A DNA stretch of 64,000 nt from Isoetes taiwanensis (Eukaryota > Streptophyta > Lycopodiopsida > Isoetales > Isoetaceae), in assembly GCA_021234155.1 (NCBI GenBank), contig JAJEKV010000844.1, positions 1-64,000 on the forward strand, in the 5' to 3' direction. The position numbers were made by a program, and so were the translations under genes. Under the pieces are notes generated by a model. The model was given only the letters and a program-made list of their open reading frames with translations. It was not told the origin of the DNA and made no database searches. Positions 23,795 through 34,474 of this stretch are shown here, piece after piece (the first letter of the stretch is position 1; each line of letters opens with the position of its first letter).

Positions 23795-23925
23795 TTGTAG
23801 GTCCCTTAAAATTTTCCCTGTTTGGGATAACTTCATTTTACAACACACACCCCCTCCCCCTCTCCTTCCTCCTTCCCAATCTAACATGGCATAGATCGAG
23901 ACCATCCAATCCATAAATCAAAAAC
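23795..23925 (+). repeat. fragment of the same foldback family as 47,584-47,670
   Basis: Shares, in order, attttaca, a C-rich run, then ctaacatggcatagatc and gaccatccaatc...aaatcaa with the element at 47,584. The C-rich part is expanded (23,848-23,878). The opposite inverted end is missing, so the copy is truncated. Confidence 0.6.
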
Positions 23926-23929
23926 TATT

Positions 23930-26660
23930 TCGCTTGGAAAGAAAAAAAAGGCTGCCTCAAAAATAAAGATCTCCTGAAAATAAAATATTGAAAAAATATG
24001 CACAAACACTAAAGGGTTTAAACAATGGGATTCAAGCAGTAAAGCATAAACTATTTCTCGCTTGGCCTTCTGGTATAGGATTTCAAAGATGGATGATCCC
24101 ATCTACTCAGGTTATCTTTTGTAATCATATAAATCCATGGTTTAAGTTTTGCACCATCTACCAATACAAACTTGACGAAATTCCATGAGTTCACAAGGGC
24201 AAAATGGTGAACAACAAATACATTTGCAGTTGCGAGTTGCTTGATTTCAATGTGTAGAACAAATCGCAACATATACATGAGAGGTAACTCAACTGAATCT
24301 AGTTTCAAAATTTCAAATAGAAATATGCAAAACACAGAGGAGCACTCTCATAGCTACGCATGAAGTTTGCACAGAAAAGTGTATGCCAAGTACTCTCTAA
24401 TGACTCATCTAAGTAGTTTCTGCTTGGTTCTTTGTACATGGTCCTCCCTGTCTAAGAGTTGCTCTGTTTTGTTTTTTTTTTTTTAACGATCGTTCCAATA
24501 TGTACGAAAATATTTGCAATTTCTATCATTTGACTTTTCAAATTCGTGACAAAATACATTCTCAGTATCAAGTCTATTGAGCCAATGCTGGTTCCATTAT
24601 AAAACCGGCATTGGAAATGGCATCAATTGATTGACCTACGATACAAATAAGGCGCGTGCATTGCAATATTTTGTACTTATGAGGTGATGTAGTAAACAAA
24701 TTCCAATAATGCATGCTTCTTTTGGTCGCTCATTAATAGTGTTGAGATAATGGAAGCTCGTAATGGTGAAGATCAATGTAAGATCTTAGTAATGCAAGAA
24801 GAAATCATTTGAAATAGCATAAGTACATAAGCGAATTATTTGAGCAATTCCACGTGACAGATTGCAAGATCAAAGCAGCTCTATTTGACACTTGAAGTAG
24901 CATGGGAATTATATCGTGTTACATTATATAGACAGCTGGTAGGATCTCCATTGCATTGTCATTCAAATTTGAAAATTTTTATGATACATTTCCCACAAGT
25001 TCCTAACCTCAACTCTTAGTGCGTATGACATGAAGCATGTTTGTATTACACCAAGAGGACATTTAGCAAGGCATCCATCATTAGTCTCTAATCACTTCTC
25101 ACTACGTGAATTTACAGTTACCTTATCCTTCTCCTCTATCATGGTCTCTCTCCGCACATCTGAGCCGTCCATGATGCAAAAGATACAAACTGTAAATTGT
25201 ATAACTCAGGATCGCTCCGCACATCTGAGCCGTCCATGATGCATAGACACAATGTGTAAATTGTATAAGATATTTCATGAACAGTAGTAACACAAGACCA
25301 AGGTTCGAAATTGGGGGATACCACCCTTAAAAATCCGTCCAATCAAAGAAAAATCCTTCCTTTTTAAATTTTCTCAGAACCTAGTTCTTTCCAAAAAAAA
25401 AATGGAGGCAAATGTTCATTCCATGGTGCAACGGGAAGGGAAAAATCCGACCTCACATGGAAGGAGGCGGATTTTTTTTTTGTTTAATATTACATTTTAT
25501 TTTAGGACTTTTTTCTATGCCTTTTTATTTTAGGGTTTTTTATTCCTGCATTTTCATTATTGGCGGCCAAGGCAGCATCCACCCTCATTGAAGAAGTTGA
25601 TCTAATAATCAATTTTAACAAGGAGTGGAGCTGGCAGCAGATTTTATGATGGCGGGGATAGCATCAGTGCTTTGCTTTTTGTATCTCCTCATATTTTCTT
25701 TTTCTTTGGTTCTAGTTAGTGGCCGACTGCTATGGAGCTCCTCTAGGATCAAAGACAAAGAGGAAAATTAGTGGCTGGCTGCTATGGAGCTTCGAAAATG
25801 CAGATTATTTTTTATTACTATTCTGTGTGCGCTGCTAGGCGCTAGAATATGAACAGAGCCAATGATAACATTGTTTGCAATAAGTAAAAGAGAGAAATAT
25901 GTTAGTTAATATGTTAAATGAATGTTCATGATAGTTTCTTTTGTCTACTATTATGTATAGAATATTCTGATTTTGCATTTTTTCACCAACCAGATCTGTA
26001 GTCATGAAGAAAGAGACAAGGAAGAGGAAAACCACAGGCCTTCTTGGGCCTAATTTTGTACATGGTTATGTATCCTTTTATAACAGACTTGTTTTGTTTC
26101 ATTAATGGTCTAAAAAGATGTATTTTGACAATATCACAATGTTCAGGTTATCTTCTATGTCTGATGTAATCAGCAAATTTTCGAGGATTTTGAACAGTAG
26201 CAGGATTTGCCAAAAGAAAATAAAAAAAATCCGATAATCCTATATTGAGGAAGGTATTTTTGTTGGGGAAGTAATTTTCCAATTTCGAACCCTGCGCAAG
26301 ACAATGAAACTCGAATAGACAGAACTTGGTAACTCCTCGAATAGACAGAACTTGGTAACTCTATTGATAATCTTCACTGTGTAAATACATCACTTCTCCT
26401 TATCGGACTCTTTAGTGTAAAGTGAGAGTCCTTGTTTTTTGGTTATCACTATTGGGGCAGGCTGATAATTAATTATCAATACTGAAGGAGTACCGATAAC
26501 TAATTATCAGTACTATTCCACCCATATAAGACCGATAAGGTGGTTATCGGTCTTCGCCTCGGCCAATAACAAAAAAATGTGTGACCTCGGACATACAACC
26601 TCGGTCGCGCATGTTTGATTATCGACCTATAAACCCGAATAGATAACCTTACTTTAAATG
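23930..26660. other. AT-rich spacer with short duplications
   Basis: No gene recognised. Duplications: cgcacatctgagccgtccat (with flanks) at 25,154-25,173 and 25,219-25,238, period about 65; ctcgaatagacagaacttgg at 26,310 and 26,336 (period about 26); tagtggc(c/t)g(a/g)ctgctatggagct at about 25,719 and 25,770; gataa(t/c)taattatca(a/g)tact at 26,464 and 26,495. Confidence 0.5.
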
Positions 26661-26669
26661 ACTGTTCAA

Positions 26670-27087
26670 ATTTTCATTCTAGGAATGGATTTGAGGCGTT
26701 GATTCAAGGGGAAGAGGGCATGTATGGGTCGCAAATGGGACTGGCTAAAAGTGTTATCACCATAACAATGTTGTTGCGGGAATAAAATCTCGACCCGGCT
26801 GTTTGGGGCTAGATATGACCTCTCCGAGGGGGGCGTTATGGGAGGGAAAGCTTGCGAGGCGCGCACCAAACGCGTGCAGGTCGGCGATTTTGCCTTATAA
26901 CGGCCTGGAGGCCGTTTATCACTTTAACACCGGCAGCATTTTTTATACGTACGCGTGTCTTGTGGAGGTTGTTATGGTCATAACAAAAGGTGTTATGGTC
27001 ATAACAAAACAGGGGAATATGTTACCGGCCATACATGCACTCTTCATGCTTGATCGGACGCCTCAGATTCATTCCTAGAATGAAAAT
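26670..27087. mobile_element. foldback (MITE-like) element with about 60-bp inverted ends
   Basis: The left end (attttcattctaggaatgga..., continuing to gcatgtatgg near 26,729) returns in reverse complement at the right end (27,029-27,087) with few differences. A second, inner inverted repeat uses gttatggtcataacaaaa (26,973-27,010, itself duplicated) against gtgttatcaccataacaatg near 26,751. About 418 bp in all, no coding capacity. A related phrase (cgttatggg(c)ggagggcttgc) follows just outside at 27,130. Confidence 0.82.
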
Positions 27088-27209
27088 CTGGGGACAGGGT
27101 GTTAAGGATGGGATGCGACCTGCGCACATGCCGTTATGGGCGGAGGGCTTGCCGAGGTCAGTCTTTGCCGGATTATGGGCGTGGAACCAGTAGAGGCCAA
27201 ACGACCTCA

Positions 27210-27504
27210 AAATATTGCTTGAATAGGGGAATAAAAAGACAATATACTTGTAGTCACACTCCCCAACAAAATGGAGTTGCAGAAAGACAGAATAAATCAA
27301 TTTTGAATGTTGTCAGATCTACGCTAAAGCATGCAGGGTTGCCAAATTTTCTTTGAGAAGAAGCAGTAAAGACTGTCGTTACGATTCAAAATGCTTTGCC
27401 TTCAAAAAGCTTACAAGGTACATCTTCTGAATTTTTATGGTCTAGTAATATCCCTAATTTTGAAAAATACAAGGTATATGGCTATTTGGGATATTAAGTA
27501 CATT
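27210..27504 (+). pseudogene. copia integrase core, C-terminal part
   Basis: Reads CLNRGIKRQYTCSHTPQQNG then VAERQNKSILNVVRSTLKHA and KVYGYLGY. The block T-P-Q-Q-N-G-V-A-E-R is diagnostic of copia integrases and contains the catalytic-core glutamate (the last E of D-D-E). The frame is interrupted by a stop where a tryptophan codon would stand (27,355) and is cut at about 27,504 by the inserted DNA. Confidence 0.88.
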
Positions 27505-28140
27505 CTCTCAAACCTTATAGTATTTTGCAAACCTTAATATATAGTATACAAAAACTTGTACATGCATACCCCACAAACGAGGATCGCTATGTATGGTCCA
27601 GATCTTGGAATAAAGGGCAAATATGCCCATCCAACAGCTCTCGTTGCCCGGAGTAACCCCCCGTGTGAATATGCACCCAAACCAAAGGGGGTTTAAGGGG
27701 GATTTTAATTTAAATGTGTTAAATACAATGGTTTGTGTTAATAATGTTAATGGTAGTTGTGTGTTGATTGTTATATTAAAAGAAATTTTGGGCCCTTCGG
27801 GCCCTAACTAAAGCAAACATAGGTAAAACTTTGTGGGCCTAAATATTAATTATAGAAAGCAGAATAACATCAAGACAAATATTAAACGTTGGTGCAAAGG
27901 ATGCATGCATTAAAACATCATCTATGGACATGGAAATGACATAAAAAAAATGACAATGGTCACAAACCATTGAACAGATAGATAAGTAAGAAGAAAATAT
28001 GCAACACTGTAATATAAAGCCAAACTGTAATGTGGAAATCAAGCCAAAATGTCTCAATAATCATTGACTAGCTTTTACTCTATCTCTTAGAAATATCGCG
28101 GTGCTTCTAAATAAGAATAATTTGGGCTAGTGGTCATTTA

Positions 28141-28190
28141 TGGAGATCGAACCACCAGACCATAGGTGCTTAGCCCTCCCAAACGTAAGA
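28141..28190 (-). ncRNA. tRNA-like fragment with B box
   Basis: On the minus strand: agggctaagcacctatgg (A-box-like, 28,165-28,182) then tggttcgatctcca (B box, 28,141-28,154). The two boxes are closer than in a functional tRNA, so this is a degraded SINE head or tRNA remnant. Confidence 0.4.
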
Positions 28191-29770
28191 CAAGAATTTG
28201 GTCGCTTTCCCAAATCTTCTCACCATGTCACATTTCTTTTTGGATATGCTGCCCTCACCGGCCTAAACTGGAGTTGAAAAGCATAATGCAAAATCCTCAA
28301 ATTAATTGTTACAAAGAAACAAATAGGTGCTGCATACTAGGTAGAATCAGATTTTTCCCTTTGCAATTATGTGGCTTTCCAAGACCTGTTTGATTCTCGA
28401 TCAGGTCAAAATGATTCTATGGTTCTGTCAAATTGTGAAATTTCCCCTTTGAACAGATTTGTTCAAAAATGACGGTGGTGCATACCTCTAGCTTCGAAGC
28501 ACACCTCTAGCTTTTGCAATTGAATGAGCTAAAAGCAAAGATGTAGAAGACATTAGTGTAACGATAGAATATCAAGGTATGGCGGGTTTGGATATTGAAT
28601 TAGAGGCTGCGTAGGAAGAAATCCCACATCATTGTTTACGATGTCTGTACCCCCTCAACAACATGTTGTAACAAATCGGTACGCTTAATAGAACCATATA
28701 GACACAAGCAACAACCTTCTTCAAGCATTCAATACTTGGACAACCTGCTATCACCACAAAACTTCAGGTGCTGCCTTGTTCATTATCTGTAGAATGACTA
28801 AACTGCATCTTCTAAAAACCATAACATAATTCAGCCTTACAACAAGGAGTTTGTTTTATATGGGATTTGAACCCATAACCTATCCGTTCACAACACAAAC
28901 CTGAGCTTAATAGTAAATATGTAGCAAATAATGGAAGGTAAATGTACCAAGGCATGAGACTTCTTGGATGAACCTAGTTTTGAAGCTCTACAATTCCAAA
29001 ACAGCTAGTTCTTTTGCTAAATATAACAGAAAAAGAAACAAAACAAATCGGCAGTCAGGAGCTTGTAAACTTGTAAGATATGAAACTGCAAAAATGGCAA
29101 AATACCGAGCCTCTAAGTCCTCAGCTGAGTTGTGCTCTCTAGCAAATAATGTTACATGTAATTCGCTATGTTGGCTACACTCTAAATGAAAATCCAGAAA
29201 CAAACAAATAGGGCAGCGGACTTGTATACCTATAAGAGCTTGTAAAACAATATAAGATCGGCAAACCCACAAAGAGGGAACAGGAGTCCCTGGATCCGCT
29301 GACAAATTTCTTGTGGATAAATCTTCCTCGGCCAAGATGCCTGGTTGCAGCTGCAAAGAAACTAAGGATGAACCCATCAAACCGGTTAACCCTGTATCAG
29401 ACCAAATCCGGAGGCAACCAAACTTGGTGTCATTGAAGCCACAAAACGCAGAGCCCTGATGCAAGAACTAACCCGACACAGCCACGAAGCAAATTAGGCC
29501 CATAACTGCCCCTCAAACCCTAAAACCCTAAAATGGGTTCTCTCGAGCCTTGCATGTCGAGCAGAATGTGATAAAATAAGAAAAATACAATATAATAACG
29601 AAATATATGATGTATGGATCTAAACCATTGGATATAGGCATCAAAATTAGATCACGCGTATGCGCACTCTAGATATACTAATTAGTATGGCTCATCAAAT
29701 ACATCCATGAAATCATATAAAAATCTTAGGGAAAAAAGTACAAAAATACAAAAGAAACCCCCTGTTATTT
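28190..29770. other. non-coding part of the insertion
   Basis: A 158-codon minus-strand frame (29,464-28,988) covers this area but matches no family and has no codon or motif support. Phrases aaaccctaaaaccct at 29,517-29,532 are telomere-like (AAACCCT) but only two units long. Confidence 0.4.
28861..28915 (-). ncRNA. tRNA-like SINE head
   Basis: On the minus strand: taagctcaggtttgtg (A-box-like, about 28,897-28,912), then tatgggttcaaatcccata (B box with closed T-stem, about 28,859-28,877). Spacing is about 25 bases, near that of a tRNA. No full cloverleaf. Confidence 0.5.
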
Positions 29771-29779
29771 TGCTACATA

Positions 29780-31003
29780 TTCCTAAAGAAAATAGGTTTG
29801 AAGCTGGATGATAGATCAGTCATAACATACTTAGTGGGCTATGACGAGCATTCTAAGGGCTATAGGATGTACAATCCAATGAAAAAAAACATTATAATCA
29901 GCAGGGATGTTGTCTTTGTAGAAAAGGAACTGTACAGGCCAAAGCATAATGCTCATGAGAAATCTGCAAACATTGATAAAGCCAAGGTAAGTTTGAACAC
30001 TGATTCAGATATTGATGAGGATGAAAAGCACACTAATATTCAGAAATAAAATATAGAGCAGAATGGAAATGCTGATCATGAGTTAGAGAAAATAGCAAAC
30101 CACGAGTCTATAAACCAAGAGGAAAATGGAGATGAAGGAACTAACAATGAGCAGCATGAGCCAAAAATCAGGAAGAGAAGATCCTTAAAGTCAAACCCTT
30201 GATTGAGGAGGCAATTGTTGACACTAAATATTTGGCTAAAGGGAAAATGGGAAAAGCTCAAGATTGCAGTTATATGAACAAGACTCAAAAGTATTCTTAG
30301 TTATGGAAACAGGAGTGCCAGAAACATTTGATGAAGCAATAAATGGTACAGAAGCAAATAAGTGAAAAAGGGCTATGGAAGAGGAAATGAGCTGGCTTTG
30401 AAAGAAAATCGCAAACATATGAACTTTTAGTTAACCTTCAAAAGGAAAAGAAGCTTGGAAATAAAGAATCTTGGATGGCAGTGGCAAATATAAAGACTTG
30501 TTGCACAAGGGTATTCTCAAAAGAAAGGGATAGACTTCGAGGAAACCTACTCACCCGTGGTCAAATTGACAAGCATAAGAATGATAATATCTCTAGCAAA
30601 TGCCTTGAATTTGGAATTGCACCATATGGATGTGTGTACTGCTTCTCTAAATGCTAAATTAGATGAGGAAGTTCACATGAAGCAGGGCTCAAGATTTGAA
30701 AAAGGAAAAGAGAAGGTGTGGAACCCAAAAGCGGCATTATATGGCTTAAAACAAATAAAACCAAGACAATGGAATTTATGCATAAATCAATTCTTGATGG
30801 AACTGGAATATGAAAAACTTGCAAATGATGGAAATGTATACATTATGAAGAAAGGTGACAGATTTTGTATTTTAGCAATCTATGTAGATGATTGTATACT
30901 TGCAGCTAATGACATGAACATTATGATGCATTGCAAGGAGGGACTTAAGAAAAGATATAAAATCTTAGGATCTGGAAAGCTCAACAAATTTCTAGGCATC
31001 TGA
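29780..31003 (+). pseudogene. copia integrase tail and reverse transcriptase
   Basis: Begins with LKLDDRSVITYLVGYDEHSK (the K-L-D-D-R-S...G-Y block that ends copia integrases) and continues through an acidic linker (29,900-30,290) to the RT. RT blocks: PETFDEAI..., F-E-E-T-Y-S-P-V-V near 30,537-30,562, LELHHMDVCTASLNAKLDEE (usual form H-Q-M-D-V-x-x-A-F-L-N-G), YGLKQIKPRQW and the catalytic box FCILAIYVDDCILAAND (YVDD, about 30,881-30,892). Two or more frameshifts lie before 30,557. The catalytic aspartates are intact, but the A-F-L-N-G block is altered to A-S-L-N-A. Confidence 0.9.
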
Positions 31004-31309
31004 GTTAAGAGATGCAAAAGAAAGGAAATTGATCTCAATGTGTCAAAAGTGAGTATATTGATGGTCCTTGAAAAAATTCAACATGCAAGATTGCAATCTT
31101 GTAAAATCACCTACTCAGCTGGAATGAAACTATCAGAAATGTGTCCTAATCATGAGTCGGGAAAAAGGAATATATGTCTAAGGTGCCCTATAGACAATTA
31201 GTGGGATATTTTATTATTTATAGCAAATAACACAAGGCCTGATATAGCTTTTATTGTGAATGTCTTGATCAAGGTACAATGATAACCCGGTATAGGACAT
31301 TAGAAAGTT

Positions 31310-31715
31310 GCCAAAAAGGTATTGAGATTTTTAAAGGGATCAAAATATAAAGGGATAGTCTATGATACATGTGATTTGCAAGTTAAAGCATATAGTGATC
31401 TTGATTGGTGTGGAGATATTGATGAAAAAAAGTCAACAAAAGGAATTTATTCTATTCTTAGGTGGAGGTCCAATTATTTGGAGAGAAGCAAAAAATATAA
31501 GTCATCTATTGCATTGTCAAAGAAATCAGTATGCTTCAACCAGAACGCAAAGGAAATACTTTGGACAAAAAAAGAATGCTAGAAGAACTTGGAATCATGC
31601 GGGGAAGGAAAGGAATATGGAATTATCTTGTGATAATCAAAGGCTGCATAGCAATGATAAAAACCAGTCTTACATGAGAGGACAAAACATATTGAAATGG
31701 AGATGCATTTCATAG
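31310..31715 (+). pseudogene. copia RNase H domain
   Basis: Reads VLRFLKGSKYKGIVYD, then VKAYSDLDWCGDIDEKKST-K-G-I (usual form Y-S-D-A-D-W-A-G...R-R-S-T-T-G), then in a shifted frame LFLGGGPIIWREAKN (usual S-W-x-S-K-K-Q). One frameshift near 31,455. The D-L-D-W aspartates are present. RNase H would remove RNA from the RNA-DNA hybrid. Confidence 0.85.
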
Positions 31716-31927
31716 AGATGTAGTGAATAAAGGAGAAATCATGCTTAAATATGTATGTTCAAAAAACCGGATACGACATTTAACAAAGGCTTTGGGTTCG
31801 GGGAGATTTCAAAAACTATACGATATGTTAAATTGCGAGAGAAATTATGAGTTTTATAGTCCGAAAGGGGAATGTTTTTTGATATGTTAAATTGAGAGAA
31901 AATTATAGGTTTATAAAACGAAGGGAA

Positions 31928-32280
31928 TGTTGGAAAAAGGGTTCATATTATAATCTATATTTATCATATGTGGTTTGATTATACAAAAAAAAACAAGTGA
32001 TTGATGTTGAACGGGTTAATGACTATAAGTTATAGAAGAAGAATAGCCCGATGGCTATGAAATATGAGAACATGAGTATAACTAGTGGTCTATATGACAC
32101 TAGTATTCCAAAAAGCCTAAGGATAATTCTAAAGCAATGGTAGGGCCCGGAGCTTTAGTGGTCTATATGACACTATTTTATGGTTGAAAGGATAATTCTA
32201 AAGCTTAATGGTGTAGCTGGAACTTTAGTGGTCTATATGACACTATTTTTTATTATGGTTGAACCATAAGCATTAAAGGA
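31928..32280 (+). repeat. probable copia LTR start with internal triplicate
   Basis: Begins TGTTGGAAAAAGGGTTC directly after a purine run. The right edge cannot be fixed. Within it the phrase gtggtctatatgacact occurs three times (32,085, 32,158, 32,228) with ggataattctaaagc between copies. Confidence 0.5.
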
Positions 32281-32289
32281 ATATTTTTT

Positions 32290-33195
32290 TTTTTTTTTTG
32301 AAATCCGGTATTATATTACATGTAGTACATGATAATACAAAAAGGGTGAAACTACGCTATAAGATCTAAATAGGAAGTGGATAGACCTCAAAGGAGGGAG
32401 ATTTCAACTTAAAGCAAACACTATTATAAGTTTAGGACAAAAAAATAGTAAAACATGTAGATAAACTTAAGTATGCATCATATAAAAGGTTTTTTACGTT
32501 CTTCAAGGAGGCACATACGCAATTTGGATCTTCATGCACCCCATCAAGGTAATGATCGTAGGCACGTCAGGTGTGTTTATGGAGCGGCTCATCCAATTGG
32601 GGTTGCTCCACATGTTGTGGCATCCAAGATGTATAATATCCAAGACTCTCGGGCTCCCTCACAGATTTCAAGCTTTTCTTCGAAATATGGTTAGACCTTA
32701 GACATGCATGGGTTAAAGGTCTAAATATATAAGGCTAATATTATGGAAAACTCGGTCCCTCGAGCCTAAGTTGAATTTGAATCTCGGTCCAATGCGGAAG
32801 CGGATCATGATTCACCTGGGATAAGGCGACATTTTTAAAGGCTTAACCAGCTGTGTGCCGACATTGAAAATATAAGAAGTACAAAGTATGATTGAAGATA
32901 CAGGGCAGTTGATCAAGCTCGAGGGGAGAAGCAAAGGTTTGTATAATGAAACATTATTCATACATACCAATAAGTGAGTTACTTTGAATGTGACATGTTT
33001 ATAGTCTTATTTGCTATGGTAATGCAAACTCGATATGCATTAGGGATTTTTTGAGATCATAAAAGGGCCTTCTAAGAACTGTTGACTAAGCTATATGAAC
33101 TACCAAAAGCATGAGGATAATCCGGTCATAATGACAAAAGTATTATAACTAACTCCTTTGGATCACATTTTCTAGCATAAGTGTTGATAGAAAAG
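32290..33195. other. spacer, no recognisable gene
   Basis: No family found. A near-palindrome (attacatgtagtacatgataat) lies at about 32,315-32,337, after a 16-base poly-T run. Confidence 0.45.
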
Positions 33196-33198
33196 TCT

Positions 33199-33413
33199 AA
33201 ATGAGCTCTTGTTTGGTGCAATAGATAGATCTCATTGAGATCTTTGCAAACTTTGGGTGGTTTTGCATATTTTTATTATGTGAGAATAGTAAAAATGGTA
33301 AAAACCATATTTTTAGAGTTTTGACAATCATAAATGGTTAAAATATGTAAAAGCACCCTAAGGTTGGAAAAGATCTCAGCGAGATCTATCTATTGCACTA
33401 AACAAACTCATTT
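33199..33413. mobile_element. MITE with about 80-bp inverted ends
   Basis: The left arm (aaatgag, then ttgtttggtgcaatagatag, atctcattgagatctt, ...tttgggtggttttgcatat) and the reverse complement of the right arm agree over about 80 bases with few mismatches. Together they form a hairpin of about 215 bp with almost no loop. The core gcaatagatagatctc is identical in both arms. No open frame. This is the clearest MITE in the window. Confidence 0.9.
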
Positions 33414-33649
33414 GAATATATCAATAGTTATGCGTTTAGAAAAAATATTGCCACGACAGTTAGTTATATTTTGATTAATGACTGTATGATATGATTTAAG
33501 ATTGATGATCTATCATTCTTCATTTGGCTTAGTTTGTTTTGTGCCCTTTTATCTCATAAAAATCCTAATGGTAAAGGAACAAGGTCTTTGCATGTGACGG
33601 AGGGTTTGCCCTCCATGGCGGGAGAGTGAAGTGGCTTAAGTTGCACTTG

Positions 33650-33856
33650 ATCATGGGCAATGATAGGATCATCTTAAATGATCCTTAAGCTCAAATCCTT
33701 ATGGGGCACATGATCATGGTGCAAGGTAGGATCATCTTAAATGGTCCTTAAGCTCAAATCCTTATGGGGCCATGATCGAGTGCAAGAATGCGGATCATCT
33801 TAAATGGTCCTTAAGCTCAAATCCTTATGGGGCCATGATCGGAGTGCAAGGTAGTA
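33650..33856. repeat. three tandem copies of a 60-63-bp unit
   Basis: Unit gatcatcttaaatggtcctt followed by aagctcaaatccttatgggg and catgatc(g/a)...tgcaag. The three copies differ by a few bases. Confidence 0.95.
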
Positions 33857-33859
33857 GGG

Positions 33860-34430
33860 TAACCTTGAGCTAGTAGTTCGGTTCAAGGAGGTAGTTAGGG
33901 GAGTGGTCCCCTAAAACCACAAATTTATTAACTAAACTAACGTAATGTGCTACTTACTTGTGCGAGGCTAGTGATAGGGGAGCATAGGCGAGGCGCATTA
34001 CGTGGAGATGGGGAAGCATGATTTAGACTTAAATTATGAGCCCCTAATAACTACTAGTGCAACCATGTGATCTCACGTCCGACTACAAGATGCCTGTCCA
34101 TCTTGATGCAATAAACAATGCAAAAGGGCAGAGAGATCTGGCCAAACCAATGAGAGACATTTATGAAGTGGATAAAACCATCCAACAGAAAAACTCAATG
34201 CCAAAAGGACGAGAGATCTCTTTGCTAGTATAAGGGTGAAAGCCTACGTCTTTCAAAGCGGAACCAATTGCATGTGAAGCAGAGCACCACAAGCAATCCA
34301 TGCAAAAAGTGGACATTCATGTAACATAATAGGTAAGCGGAACAAATTGAATCTTTGGAATGAAAGGAATGGACTCAGGCCTAATCAAGCATAAAAGTCC
34401 AAAGGAACCAATATAGAACAAAATATATGC
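33860..34430. other. spacer, no recognisable gene
   Basis: No gene or element recognised. The phrase agagagatct occurs near 34,129 and, as gagagatctc, near 34,210. Confidence 0.4.
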
Positions 34431-34433
34431 ATA

Positions 34434-34470
34434 CTAGTTAAGGTGCCCAGCGTTGCTGGGCATAAGCTAA
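34434..34470 (-). mobile_element. Helitron 3' terminus
   Basis: On the minus strand: cttatgcccagcaacgctgg..., a 7-bp hairpin (tgcccag / ctgggca, 34,444-34,462), then accttaa and CTAG (34,437-34,434) followed by T. Hairpin, short spacer and CTRR followed by host T is the standard Helitron 3' end. The same end, with two or three differences, stands at 55,041-55,074. The element body would extend to higher coordinates, but I could not fix its TC start. Confidence 0.75.
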
Positions 34471-34474
34471 AAAC

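Larger units (their letters stand above)
27505..29773. mobile_element. 2.3-kb insertion of unknown type inside the copia element
   Basis: Integrase coding sequence stops at about 27,504 (…agtacattc) and resumes at about 29,774 (tacatattcctaaag, I-P-K-E-N-R). The short sequence tacat on both sides may be the target duplication. Inside I find no transposase or polymerase. It contains G-rich phrases (agggggtttaagggggattt near 27,684), a GGGCCC-TTC-GGGCCC hairpin (27,792-27,806), two tRNA-like fragments and two telomere-like units (29,517-29,532). Its right edge carries a 25-bp sequence also found, inverted, near 16,411. Confidence 0.6.
27195..31990 (+). mobile_element. decayed Ty1/copia retrotransposon, split by an insertion
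   Basis: Order integrase end, reverse transcriptase, RNase H identifies Ty1/copia (in Ty3/gypsy the integrase comes last). Upstream gag, protease and most of integrase are missing. The reading frame is broken many times. A polypurine stretch (ccgaaaggggaatgt, near 31,861, and a diverged copy near 31,919) precedes TGTTGGAAAAAGG at 31,928, which has the form of a copia LTR start. The element's 5' LTR is not in the window's preceding 2 kb. Confidence 0.85.

Noticed and set aside
27785-27812. GGGCCC-TTC-GGGCCC hairpin followed by TAACTAA as a Helitron end
   Set aside because: CTAA is followed by A rather than T and no matching TC start is visible. It could equally be a plain inverted repeat.
28988-29464. 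158-codon minus-strand frame
   Set aside because: No family match, cysteine- and leucine-rich without pattern, lies in an insertion with no other coding signal.
29517-29535. Telomeric repeat
   Set aside because: Only two AAACCCT-like units; this is expected by chance or as a short repair patch.
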